Notes under the pieces: model-generated | Databases searched by the model: none | What the model saw: the letters and a program-made list of their open reading frames with translations, nothing else | What the model was told of the DNA's origin: nothing | Position numbers and translations under genes: made by a program | Assembly: GCA_958510825.1 (NCBI GenBank) | Contig: OY294047.1 | Span: forward strand, 1,178,001 to 1,242,000 | From: Brachypterus glaber | Taxonomy: Eukaryota > Arthropoda > Insecta > Coleoptera > Kateretidae | Direction of reading: 5' to 3' | Length of the DNA stretch: 64,000 nucleotides | Shown: positions 1 through 12,500 of the stretch, in pieces | How positions within the stretch are numbered: position 1 is the stretch's first letter | Layout of the letters: the number at the start of each line of letters is the position of its first letter

Positions 1-360
1 ATTATCACTAGGTAGGTTTGGGCTTTTTGCGAAAAACAAAAAATAGAAAATTATTGTTTTTCAATTTTTTTTAAAAGTTTAACCCTCCCTAACTTTTTTT
101 GTTTTTAGGGGGTTACTTTCAAAAATAATAGGGATCTTCCCCTTATAGAACTTCATTTTTCCTGAAAATTTCAAGTCGATCGGATTATTCGTTCTTGAGT
201 TATCGTGTCTACAAAGATTGTGACATCGGACAGACGGACATTCAAAAAAAAGTTGCTTATTTTTTCATGAAACAAATTTATATCCAAGAATTTTTTTTTC
301 TAGGACAATTTTTGAAAATTCGAAACTACCATCTACTTAATATTATTCTTGTTATTTTTA
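1..360 (+). repeat. Dispersed repeat family A in myosin VI intron
   Basis: About 120-330 carries a T-rich, low-complexity lead, then TTTCAAGTCGATCGGATTAT and CGTTCTTGAGTTATCGTG, then GACAGACGGACATT. A close reverse copy lies at about 28890-29165 and a divergent direct copy at about 38575-39075. No terminal repeats were recognised, and the left end is cut by the window edge. Confidence 0.7.
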
Positions 361-368
361 TATTTTAG

Positions 369-592
369 ATATAATAGAAACCAAAAACCAAGGAATTTTA
401 CAACTATTGGACGAAGAATCAAAATTACCCAAGCCATCATTTGTTCATTTTACAGAGGAGGTTCATAAAGCGTGGCAGAATGAATTTAGGTTGGGTCTTC
501 CACGTTCTTCCAAACTGAAAGCACATCGAAGTGTAAGAGATAATGAAGGATTCATTATAAGGCATTTCGCTGGTGCTGTGTGTTATCAAACG
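369..592 (+). CDS. jar: Myosin VI exon a (motor domain, lower 50K region)
   Basis: The acceptor is TATTTTAG at 361-368 and the donor GTAACT begins at 593. The exon starts with two bases that complete a split codon and ends on a codon boundary. It encodes [16 protein letters not shown], then [15 protein letters not shown] and [16 protein letters not shown], segments typical of the myosin VI motor. An inserted repeat starts about 6 bases after the exon end. Confidence 0.93.
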
Positions 593-3500
593 GTAACTAT
601 TATAGTATATTAAAGTACTAGTTTCATAACATACGTTTTTAGCGCACGAGTACAAGTTTAGAAAACGAGCTGCTTGCGGCGATTTTTCTAAAGTACTAGT
701 GCTCTAAAAACGTGTTCTAAAACGAGTGCTTTTTGCCAAGCGATATTCTTTTGTCCTGTCTTGCCAACCCAGAAGAAAAAAAAGTACTAACCTCTTATTA
801 TAATAGGCCTATAAGAACACGCAAAAAGCGTGTGATTATGAGCTTATAAGAAAATAGAAAAACAAATAAAAGCGTTATGGGATTTTTATGATATTTATAT
901 ATTTTTCTTTGTAAATGTACTAGTTTGGTATCATATCAAACATTTTTATAAAATTATTATTAATTTGTTAACTTATTGTACCCGGCTATGGATCTGTGAC
1001 GTCACAACTCGGTAAAATCCGATTTCTGGTTATTAGCATATGATTTGTGGGTTATTTATGGTATTTATTTAACCCTTTTTCTACGTCTACGATAAAAATT
1101 ATACCAAATAAACCTTTTTTTTTCAGAGATATTTTATTGACAAAAATAATGACGCGTTGCACGCTTCCTTAGAAGGTATTGTTCAAGATAGTAAAAATAA
1201 GTTCATTCAGCGTTTGTTTTCAACTTCTAATGTTCAAAAAGGAAAACTTTCCTTTATCAGTGTTGGCAATAAATTTAAAATACAATTATTGGAATTGATG
1301 GAAAAACTTAAAAATAATGTAAGAACCTATTTCAATAACTTTTGACACAGCGTGTCAAAAGTCCGCCCCTTTTGACCTGCTTAAGACATCAACTTGAAAT
1401 TCGTAACACGTAAATAACATAACTCATATAATTTTTTGGTATTCCTATATTTGATATGCTTAGGGGACACAATGGAGACACGGGGCAAGGGGCAAGATTT
1501 TTTTAAATGGAAAGGGGGTCGCGTGATACATCATTTTAAAGCTCATAAAATAATCTACTCACATTAAATATACAGAAAAAAAATATTTGGGTTATGTTAT
1601 GTACGTGTTCCAAATGTCAACTTGATATTATAAGCCGTTCAAAAGTTAAAGGGGGGCGGGACTTTAGACATGCACCTTATAAACTAAGGCATTCAAAAAA
1701 AACCCTTTTTTTTTAATTTTTCATATGCACCCCCCACCCTGTTGTTACAATTAAAAAACTATTCTTCCATACCAAATTTCAGGTTAATTCCCAGTCCGCA
1801 CATATATGGATGCAACATGGTAAAGAAAGATTTTTTAGGTAACATGTGCCATATTACATGAGACATAACATACATATGTATGCTACATAACATGCCCTAT
1901 AACAGAAAGATTTTTTACGTTACATGTGCCATATTACATAAGATGTAACATACATATGTATGATACATAACATGCAATATTGCATGTTATGTATCATATA
2001 TATGGTACGAGAACATACACGATACATAAAATGTTATGAATTCAATACTAAATATGGCGTCTATATTATTTTAATTTTTATAGGTTAGAATCACTAATAT
2101 TATTAAAATTGTTGTTAATAATAAAAGTTTAAACCTTAAGTAGTAGAAACGCATGTATTTTTAGACAACTAAACCGATTTTAGATAATTTTAGACAAAAA
2201 ATTAAAATATATATATATTTTTTTAAAATGATTATTTGCTATTTTTTCTCTAAAAATTGGCTTTTTATGTGGCCCATGATTTTTAAGCCTGGTAGAAAGT
2301 TTGCTTTCACAGTAAAAATGCACATCGTATAAGAATTTTGCCTGATGGATGCTACATATAAAGATATTTATATACTTTAATTATTAGGTTTATCAAAAAG
2401 ACGTAAAAATGTTCACCATGTCTAAATCTATGATGCACTCCATAACAAGTAAAATTCGGAAACGCCTACTTTTATTGTTATGTACCTAGTATGTATCTGA
2501 TATGTAGCATGTTATGTAGCTGATACATAACTTGAGGCGGAATTGTTAAAGTCCAAGGACTATACATGGACTATAAAAATTACATGTCTGCAACATCACA
2601 TAGAACAGTGGTTATGTACCTGCTATGTTCCTGCCATGTATTTGTGTTGACTGGGTTGAATATTTTTTGACCTCCGCTCAACTCCGTTTACTGATTCAAC
2701 AAAAACACAGACACACTGGTCTTGTCCACCAGACAAGACAAACATGTTCAAGTAACCTGAAATTTGGTATGCAAGCATAGTATTTAAATTGAAACAACAT
2801 AGGGGGGGTGCATGTGAAAAATAATGCCCTATTATAGACTTATAATAATATTTTAGGGTACTAATTTTATACGGTGTATAAAACCAAATAATAAAATGAT
2901 AGATCGGCAATTTGATGGGGGTTTAAGTTTAATGCAGCTAAAATGTTCTGGAATGGCGTCAGTTTTGGAATTGATGGAACATGGGTATCCCAGCAGAGCA
3001 CCATTCGCTGAAATTTACTCCATGTACAAAGACTATCTTCCACCAGAACTAAAAAAACTCAGCCCTAAAACTTTTTGTGAAGTATGTGATAGTAGGGCCA
3101 ATCCATTGGAAGTGATCCAACACTATACTGCCCTGCTAAGACGAGTTGTCCTATCTGCAAATTAGATGTTTCGAGATATAGCCAGTGGTATTGTTTTTGT
3201 TTGCACTTTTTGAAAACATGTTTAAATAAATATGACGTTGGGTTCTGCTTTATTTTATATAAAAAATACGTGATATCCTTTGAAAAAAAAATTTTTTTTG
3301 TTCAGGAAAATCAATTATGATCCCTGTTGAAAATAAAGGGTCTGCGCGGGTATACATGGTGTAAAAACCCGTTATTTTCAACAGGGTTACCGTCAACGGG
3401 GTATACTTTGAACTGGGGGAACCTGGGGCTTGTGTATTGCAATAGAATGGTGTGCTTATCTCAGAAACTGAATTTTTGCAGATAGGACAACTTGTCTTAG

Positions 3501-6500
3501 CAGGGCAGTATAGTGCTCGACTATTTTAAAATCTGTTCTTGAATTTTTTTTATTTTGTGTGACTGTGTAATAGGAGAACTTTTTATTATAGTGATTTATC
3601 AAAGACTGGTAGAAATTTAACGTTAGAATAAAATGTTAGAAATACGTTATAAAATATGTACAAATGTCCCGATTTTTAACGTTAGAATCTAACGTTAGTT
3701 ACAAACGTTAATCTAACGTTAGAAATACGTTATAAGTACGTTTAATTTCTAACTTTCGGAGGGGGCGGGACCAACTAGGAAATTTCTACCTGCATCATAA
3801 AATGGCAGCTGGAGATAAATTTATTCATATAAATAAATCTTAATATATTTTAGGAATCATAATATTTTTAAACATAATTTCGTTATATTTATTTATAAAA
3901 TAGCCATCTTTTGAGGTGGCCCTAAATATTTTTTGTGTAATATGTTGTTATACTTCGATAAATACGTTTACCTCTCAGAAAAACTTTATATTTAGTTAGT
4001 TAATATTTATTTATAGATTCAGAATCTTAAAATATTTTTTCAATTCTAATACAGCGTTGCCAGACTTACTATAATTTTGACTTTTGGGGATATTGTTTTA
4101 AACTTATTACTTAAATAATAAATAATTATCAAACCTAGGCACATAGCTGTCTGAAATGAGTATTTTCTACTATAGCTTAAGTATTAATAATGGAAATTTA
4201 AAAAATATTTAAAGTTAGAATAAGGTTAGAAAAAGGTTAGAGTTTAGTTGGGAAACTAACGTTAGATTTAAGTATTTTATAACGTTTTTGTAAAACGTTA
4301 GTTTTTGAAGTTAGATTTATATATTTTATAACGTTTTTGTATAACGTTTGAGACTAAACATAAAAATGTCACTAATCTAATGTTATGTTAAGTTAGATTT
4401 ATGTACTTTTCTACCAGGGTGAGTTCGACTTAAACTAAAAGTTTGTTTTACCCACTATGATAACGTAAGTTTATATTAAAAAATGAACTAATCTGAAAAT
4501 TGTCGAGCAACAAAGAGAAAGATTGGATCGTTCTTAATGGATTGACCCAGTACGCAATATTATAATCTTATTTTTTTTTATTTCGCTTTTAGGCTGTGCT
4601 TCATAGTTTAAAACTAGAAGCTAAAGATTATAAGTTTGGTATCACTAGAGTGTTTTTTAGACCAGGAAAATTTGCAGAATTTGATAAAATTATGAAGTCT
4701 GACCCCGAAAATTTAATAGCAATAGTTAATAATGTTAATAAATGGCTTATCAGATCCAGATGGATAAAATCACAGTATGGTACTCTTACCGTTATTAAAT
4801 GTAAGTTATGTTTGTTATACTTTTCAAAATACACTAGGCACAAAAATTAAAGGCTATAAAAAATACTAAATTTTACATCGGCACTTATATTCACGGTACC
4901 CCTCAATATTATTAAGTTACAAAAAAATGTGCCCAAAATCTAACATCGGATCCTAGTAGTGGAAGGTCTGAACATTAAATAACCACTTTCAGTAAAATCC
5001 CAACCGTAGCGCTTTTGGAGAAAAGGCTTAACATCTCTTCAGGAGGATTCACGCTTCGTACCATTTATTTTTAGAAATGAGTTTACTTTAATCTTATATA
5101 ATTTTTGCTGCAGAATTCGAATCCACTTGTAAAATTTTGCTAACTATTTGCATTTTCTATAAAAACGCAATTACTTATGCATTTAATGCTATTTTAAAAC
5201 AACCATATTAAAACAGTCTTTTAGTCTAACGGTTTTTTAGCAAGCTAAGAATAAAGCTTTATTCTTATACTTTAAAATTGTAAAATTATAAAACATAATA
5301 TATTTATGTTTTGTAGCTGCTAACCCATTTATAAAAAGATATTTAGAGATGCTTAAACCTAAATGTGTAGACTAGTGTTATTAGAAATGTTATTTTTTCT
5401 GACAGCGGTTCTCAATAAGTTATCAGTTCTTATTAAGGTTTTATAAAAAAACGTTATGTTTAAACTAAGGAAAAATGCCAATTTTACATTGTTTAAAAAT
5501 AATTATGTTGATTTATAATTTTAATTTCTAACTGTTTTTTTATTTTATGAACTGGATCTATAATTAAATTTCAAAACAATTTGTATTTGATTTTAATTAT
5601 TTTTACTGAACTATGGCAAGGTGAACTGAGGACTATGTTTTTTATATATTTGTATATATGCATGCATATTTATTTAGTACCTTATATAGCCTAAACTACT
5701 GGGTCGGTTTTAACGACAGGCAAAAATCAAAAGAATTATCACGCAAGTGATATAGGCGATATCAGGGCCGTGCGCAGGATTTGCTAATGGGGGGGGGGTT
5801 TATCAAATTTTTCAATCTTCAATAAAAGAACGTAAAAAATAAAGTATATTATAGAAGGAGAAGCGTTATTTGAGATCGTGTAAAAAACCAAAATCATAAA
5901 AACGACGGGTATTTTCATTTTTAGGTTTCCCAAGATGATTAAGACCATTTACAGAATAATGTTTATCTGTTATAACCCAGGATCAAACCGTTCACCCAAT
6001 CAAATAATAATAAACCCATTTATTTTTTATTGATTATCTAGAAAAAAAATATCTGTTTAAGTCTGACTAAACGAAATTTTACCACAAAAAGTATTTTTGT
6101 ACTTTTAGTAAAGTATAACGTATTAAATTTTGGTTTTGGGACCGCTGCATTTAATCTCCACGATTCTGCTAAATTTGACACTATAATCAAAATTTGACGG
6201 ATAGCACAGTCTACAAAGTTAAGCATAAATATCTGAAACTATGGTTTAATTAAAGGGTCTGAAAGTGCAATATATACACATATTATGCTTTGAACTTTTA
6301 AGATTTTAAAGAAGAAGCGTAAAGCTGAATTTTAGGCTCGCCAAAAGAGCGTTAGGTTAAAAAACTATTTTAATATAGTTGTTCTAAAATGGCATTAAAT
6401 GCAGAAGTAATTGCGTTTTTCTAGAAAACGAAAAGAGTTAGCTAAATTTTTCAATGGGTTTCGAATTCTGCAGCAAAAATTATATAAGATTAACGCAAAC

Positions 6501-9500
6501 TCATTTCTAAAATTAAATGGTACGAAGCGTGAATCCTCCTGAAGAGATGTTAAGCTTTTTCTCGAAAAGCGCTACGGTTGGGATTTTACTGAAAGTGGTT
6601 ATTTAATGTCCGCACCTTCCACTACTAGGATCCGTTGTTAGATTTTGGGCACATTTTTTTTTAACTTAATAATATTGAGGGGTACCGTGTATTAAAGATT
6701 TTTTTAAATTGCTCAAAAATTGTTAGAAACAACTTTTTACTAAAATACATTTTTTTTTGAGCACATAAAATTTTTTTTGTAAGCATATACAGGCCCACAA
6801 AAAAAAGTTGTCTGTGCTGGGGTTGAGACCCACCTATTCTTATGTATTTTGGGATGCTGAACAAGAATCTGCCATAAAAAGGGCAACTTAAGTTGCAGTC
6901 CATAATTATGGACTGCTACACTGAAAAAAACTGTCTAAAATTGTGAAAATCTGATCTGCAATTTCAGTGTAGCAAAAAAATAAGCAGATGAAGTGCTTTT
7001 TTATGACAGATTGTGTTCATCGTCCCAAAATACATAAAAAGACCACTTTTTATTTTTTGTGGGCCTGTGTAATTATAATTTTGTTTACCTTTAATTCTAG
7101 TAATGAAAAAAATTGAATATCGAAGGAAGGCGCTGATAATTATACAAAAGACTGTGAGAGGGCATTTGGTTAAAAAACGGCATGGACCAAGAATAAAATA
7201 CATTAGAAAAATATTAGCACTGGGAGTAAATTTAAAAAATATGGAGAATACAGTTATTCAGCTGAAAAGTGATAAAAATCAGATCATTTCAAAAATAAAT
7301 ACATTAAAAACGGATGTTGTCTCTGCAGTCGCTAAGATTCGTGTAAGTTAAAACCAATTTATATTAAAAAAAATTATAATCTATTATACAGGGTGTCCGG
7401 AAATAACGTTTGGAAACTTCGGGAGCTAATTCCTCGGACGAAAATAAGAAAAAAAGTTTCTATGGATATGGGTCCGAAAATGCTTATTGACGGAGCTACA
7501 GCCCTCCAATGTTCTGACCCTAAAGAAGGTTTTTATTTATTATCTCAGGAACACTTTGAGATATAGCAACGAGTTACATTTTGAGTGAAATTAAAAAAAT
7601 AATTTTTGCGCAGTGTGCTTTGGAAACAACGAAGCAAATAAATTAACGGAGGTCAGGATTGAAGCTGTAAATATTGTCCATGTGACATTTCCACTACGCG
7701 CATGCGTGAGTTCGGCATTTAGATTGTCGAAATGTGAGAAGCAGCTAATTGTAGATCTAAACGCCGAGCTCGGGCATGCGCGTAGGTCACATTGTTAATT
7801 TAATTGCTTCCTTGTTTCCAAATCACTCTCCGCAAAAAATGTTTTTTTTTAAATTCGCTTAAAATGTAAGACTTGATCATCTCGTGTGACACATTATCGT
7901 AATCAGAAAAAAAACTGTATTCAGAGTGTAAAAATCAAAAATGGCGCCCATAAGAAAAAATTAAGTTAAGTGTTGTAGCTCTGGCATCTAAAATGCTATG
8001 GAAAATATGATAGCAGATTTAGATTCCTTGCAAAAAAGTACCCTAACAATATTTCAGTTAAAAACGTCTAGCTTTGTCCGTTTCCGCTCAAAAAAATAAA
8101 AACGAAACTCAGGATTTTTTATTTTTTTGTAATAATTAAAAAACAAAAAATGATAAATTAAATTTTCTTTTAGATTACTAATTAGCATAAAAATGCGCAA
8201 CTTTTTCCTAATTTAACCGATTTTGTATCTCTTAAAATAACCGAGATATCCATGCTTGAGCTCGAAAAACGGGCTCTGTATTATCGAAATAAATGAAACT
8301 CAGAAATTAATATGTTTACATCTACGTCCTAATTTACATCTTTGTGGTTTATATCTGTTTTAGAATGACGATAAAATATCACCAAGTACGGCAGAATTTC
8401 TTTACAATGACTTAGTTAAAAAAGTTGAATATCAGATGGAAATTCTTCAAAAAAAAGTCCAGGAGCAAAAAAATGAGGAAGAACAGGAACGTCTTCGAAA
8501 GATTCAAGAAGAATTGGAAAAAGAAAAACGCCACAAAGAGGAAGACGAAAGAAAATTAAGGGAAGAAGAAGAAACTAGAAAAAAGAAAGCTGAAATTGAA
8601 CTCAAGCGAAAAGCTGAGGAAGAAAATCTTATTAAACAAGTAGGTTTATAAAAAAATTATAATTTTCTGAATATACTAATTATCCAGGGGATATACTTTT
8701 TGGATATCCAGTATATCCAGCAATGATTAACAATAGATATCCCATGGATATCCAAAAGTCCGCCTATGTCCTGGATATCCACTGGATATTTCTTGAATAT
8801 CCAGTGGATATCCTGAACATATGCGGGCATTTGGATATCCATGGGATATCTACTGTCAATCCAGGCTATTCACTGGATATACTGGATATCCAGAAAGTAA
8901 ATCCACTGGAAATTACTAGTTATTATGTGCTTTCTGGGAGTACATTTGCAGCAACTGAATTGCTTGTCTACACTGGTACTAACATTTGACAATTTTAGGA
9001 AAAGTGGAATAAGGAAATGGAGATAGAGTTTCAAGCACAAAATTTAAAGTTAGACGAAGAAGAAAAACGTTATCAGGAGCAACTTGAACAGGAAAGACAA
9101 GACCATGAATTAGCTGTTAGACTTGCCCAAGAAAGTAATGAACAACTAGAAGACACTCCGCCATCTTTCCGCAGGTATGTGTATTTAAAAACGTATACAG
9201 GGTAAAACTCCTATTTTTAGCGTTTTTTGTTTATAATTAAGGCAATTATTATTGTATTTGGTTAATTTAGCACTTATATAAAAGATAATTTTAAATTGGT
9301 CAAAAAATGTTATAAAGAACGTTTTCCTAAAACGCATTGTTTTCGAGATATTGACGTTTAAAGCAGTAAAAGGTTTTTTTAGCATATCTCACATATTTAT
9401 AACCCGATTTCAAAAAATTATATTTTAAATAAAAGCTCTTTTTAAGCCCTATAAAAAATGTTACATACAGTTTTTTTGCTAGAATATAATGTTTTAAAGA

Positions 9501-12500
9501 TACAGAATTTAAAATCAAACAAAACACCTAGTTTGAAATTTGCAAACTAGATGGCTCTAGAGTACAATAGTGCCGATGTTTTGACAGGGTGCTTGCAACG
9601 TTTCATCTAGTTATAATTGTGTTTATAGATCTGAAGCTACCAAAAATCAAGTGTCAGGTAAATACGATCTATCAAAGTGGAAATATTCAGAACTCAGAGA
9701 CACGATAAACACATCTTGTGAAATTGAGCTATTAGAAGCTTGTCGACACGAGTTCCACCGTAGACTAAAGGTTTACCATGCATGGAAAGCAAAGAATCGT
9801 AAGCGATCTACCATGGAAGACAATGAAAGAGCACCGCGCTCAATTTTAGAGTCGGCCAATAAAATTGAAAAAAACGCTGCAAGGACTTCGCAAAAGGCTA
9901 TTCTGGACAACAACAGCCAAAGATACTTCCGAATTCCTTTTCAAAAACCTGGAGGTGATCAAAATTGTCGTGGTTGGTGGTATGCACATTTTGATGGGCA
10001 ATATGTTGCTAGACAGATGGAACTACACCCGGAGAGAACACCTGTTCTTTTAGTTGCAGGTAATGTGGGCATCACTGTGGTCTGTTTCAGCAAGCAAGAT
10101 AGTAAATAAAAAATCGCACAGTAAATAATTTTATCCAATACAAACAGATAATAAGACAATTACCAGCTTTATTTTAAATAGATAAACTTAATAATAACCC
10201 CCGCGTGGCTTTTACTTTATTGAGTGGATAATTATTTATTTTACTCACTCAACTGTCACTTGTCAAATTATTCTCTTATAAATGTCATTAAAATTTTAAT
10301 AGAAATATTAATTCCTAAGCTATTTATTGGATAAAACCTTGTATGGCACTCATGGGTAAACCGATATTGCCCTCTTGACAATTAACCTGCTTGGCTGACG
10401 CTTCGCAGGTTAATTTTCTCATGGGCAATATCTTACTTTACCCACTAGTACCATAAATAACTATTTCAACAGGTTTGAATAGTATATGTTTGTGTATAGA
10501 ATATTGTTATGTTTTATAAAATAAACTACGCAGTATATTCGCACATCCCATATTCGAATCTGTTTTGAAAATATTCACTGTGCGATTTTTAATTTACTAT
10601 CTTGCTTGATGAAACAGACCATGTATACTTAATCTTTTCTATTTGTCGTGGTTAGAACTCCCTTAGAGTAAAAATTTATATAGACAACCCTAAGTGGTAG
10701 TTTTAGGGACCTAAAAACTCTAAAATCATGCAAATATCGATAAAATTCGTATAAAACCAGCTCTAGTATTTGTAATTTTATAAAATTTAAAAGCCTTGAT
10801 ATCTATAATTTTTTATTTTTGATTATAAAAGTAAGCCTGCAAAATCTTAGCCTGATCAAAAGTTTCTAACCCGTGCAAAAGTGCATTTTCTATTAATTTG
10901 TGCTACTGACGAATTACAAATGTTAAATAAAAAAGTTTATATGTCACAATTTTTTTCTACATAAACCTATTTTAGTTATTTTAAAATATTACGATAATCT
11001 ATGCAACGAGCATTGGGTCTAAGCGCCATTTAATATCATCATTTTGATGCGATTTTTGTTAAAATGTTGATGTTAAATGGCGCTTAGACCTCATACTCGT
11101 TGCGTAGATTAACGTAATATTTTAAAATAACTAAAATAGGTTTATGTAGAAAAAAATGTGACATAAAAACTTTTTTATTTGATATTTATAATTCGTTAGT
11201 AGCACAAATTAATAGAAAATGCACTTTTTCGGAATTTAAGGGCAACTTCGGGGCCTTGTTGGCACGGGTTAGAAACTTTTGATCAGGCTAAGATTTTAGA
11301 GGCTTATTTTGATACTCAAAAAGAAAAAAATATTGATATCAAGGTTTTTAAATTTTACAAAATTACAAACACTAGGGCTAGTTTTATACGTATTTTATCG
11401 ACATTTTCGTGATTTTAGGGTTTTTAGAACCCAAAAAGTACCCTTTAGGGTTGTCTCTATAATTTTTTACAACTTGTAATTGCTTTAAAGACCAAACTGC
11501 TCATTTGCAGATAATGGTTTATTTATTAGCATAAACAGATTTTTTTTGTAAATTATTTATCGATAAAATAAACAGAAGTCCCAAAACTATTTTTCCCTTT
11601 TTATTCCAAAAACCTCTCATTTGAGGACATATGTTTTTAATATATTTTTTTATGTCCCCTACCACCTCTGAAAGTTTGCCGTTAAAAAAAAAACAAAAAT
11701 GCTGGTTGAATCACAATGTTATTTTACAGTATTATTAATTTGAGCCATTTCGCCTCAATGACTATTTATATCGATAAAAAATCTAAAACAGAAAATTAAA
11801 TTAAAATGTTCTTATCAGGCGCACCTATTTCTAGATGCGCTGGTAAGGTATTGCGTTTAAAATAATACTTATCTATATCTTCTTTACCTAAAAAATATTA
11901 TTAGTCAATACCTTACCAAAGTTTAAAAATTTTACCTAAATAAATAATTTTTAATTAAATTCTTGATAAATCGTTAAAATAATTAAAAAAGAACAAAAAC
12001 GCCTTTTCCAAATTAATTTCTTTACACCTTTTTATTGTTACAGGTGTCTTTGTTTCAATTACCTCGAAATGAGATATTTTGACATTTGTCATATTTTGAT
12101 TGATAAAGCCAAATATTGCACAAATTCTTTCAAAAACTAATAATTTTCTTTGAAAACGGGATCAGATTAGATCCCGAAACGTTAGAAGTTAACTTTTATT
12201 TTGTTTTTTCGTTCTTTTTTAATTGTTTTAACGATTTATCAAGAATTTTATTATAAATTCTCTATTTAGGCAAAAATTTTAAACTTTGGTAAGGTATTGA
12301 CTAATAATATTTTTTAGGTAAAGAAGATATAGCAGATAAGTATTATTTTAAACGCAATACCTTACCAGCGCATCTAGAAATAGGTGTGCCTGATAAGAAC
12401 ATTTTAACTTTATTTTCTGTTTTAGATTTTTTATCCATATAAATTATCATTGAGGCGAAATGGCTTAAATTAATAATACTGTAAATATATACGGTGTCCC

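Noticed and set aside
3082..3165. Extension of the myosin VI exon c frame past the donor
   Set aside because: The frame continues 27 codons, but the myosin VI homology stops at the GTATGT donor and resumes at 4593; part of the extension is an element's inverted end.
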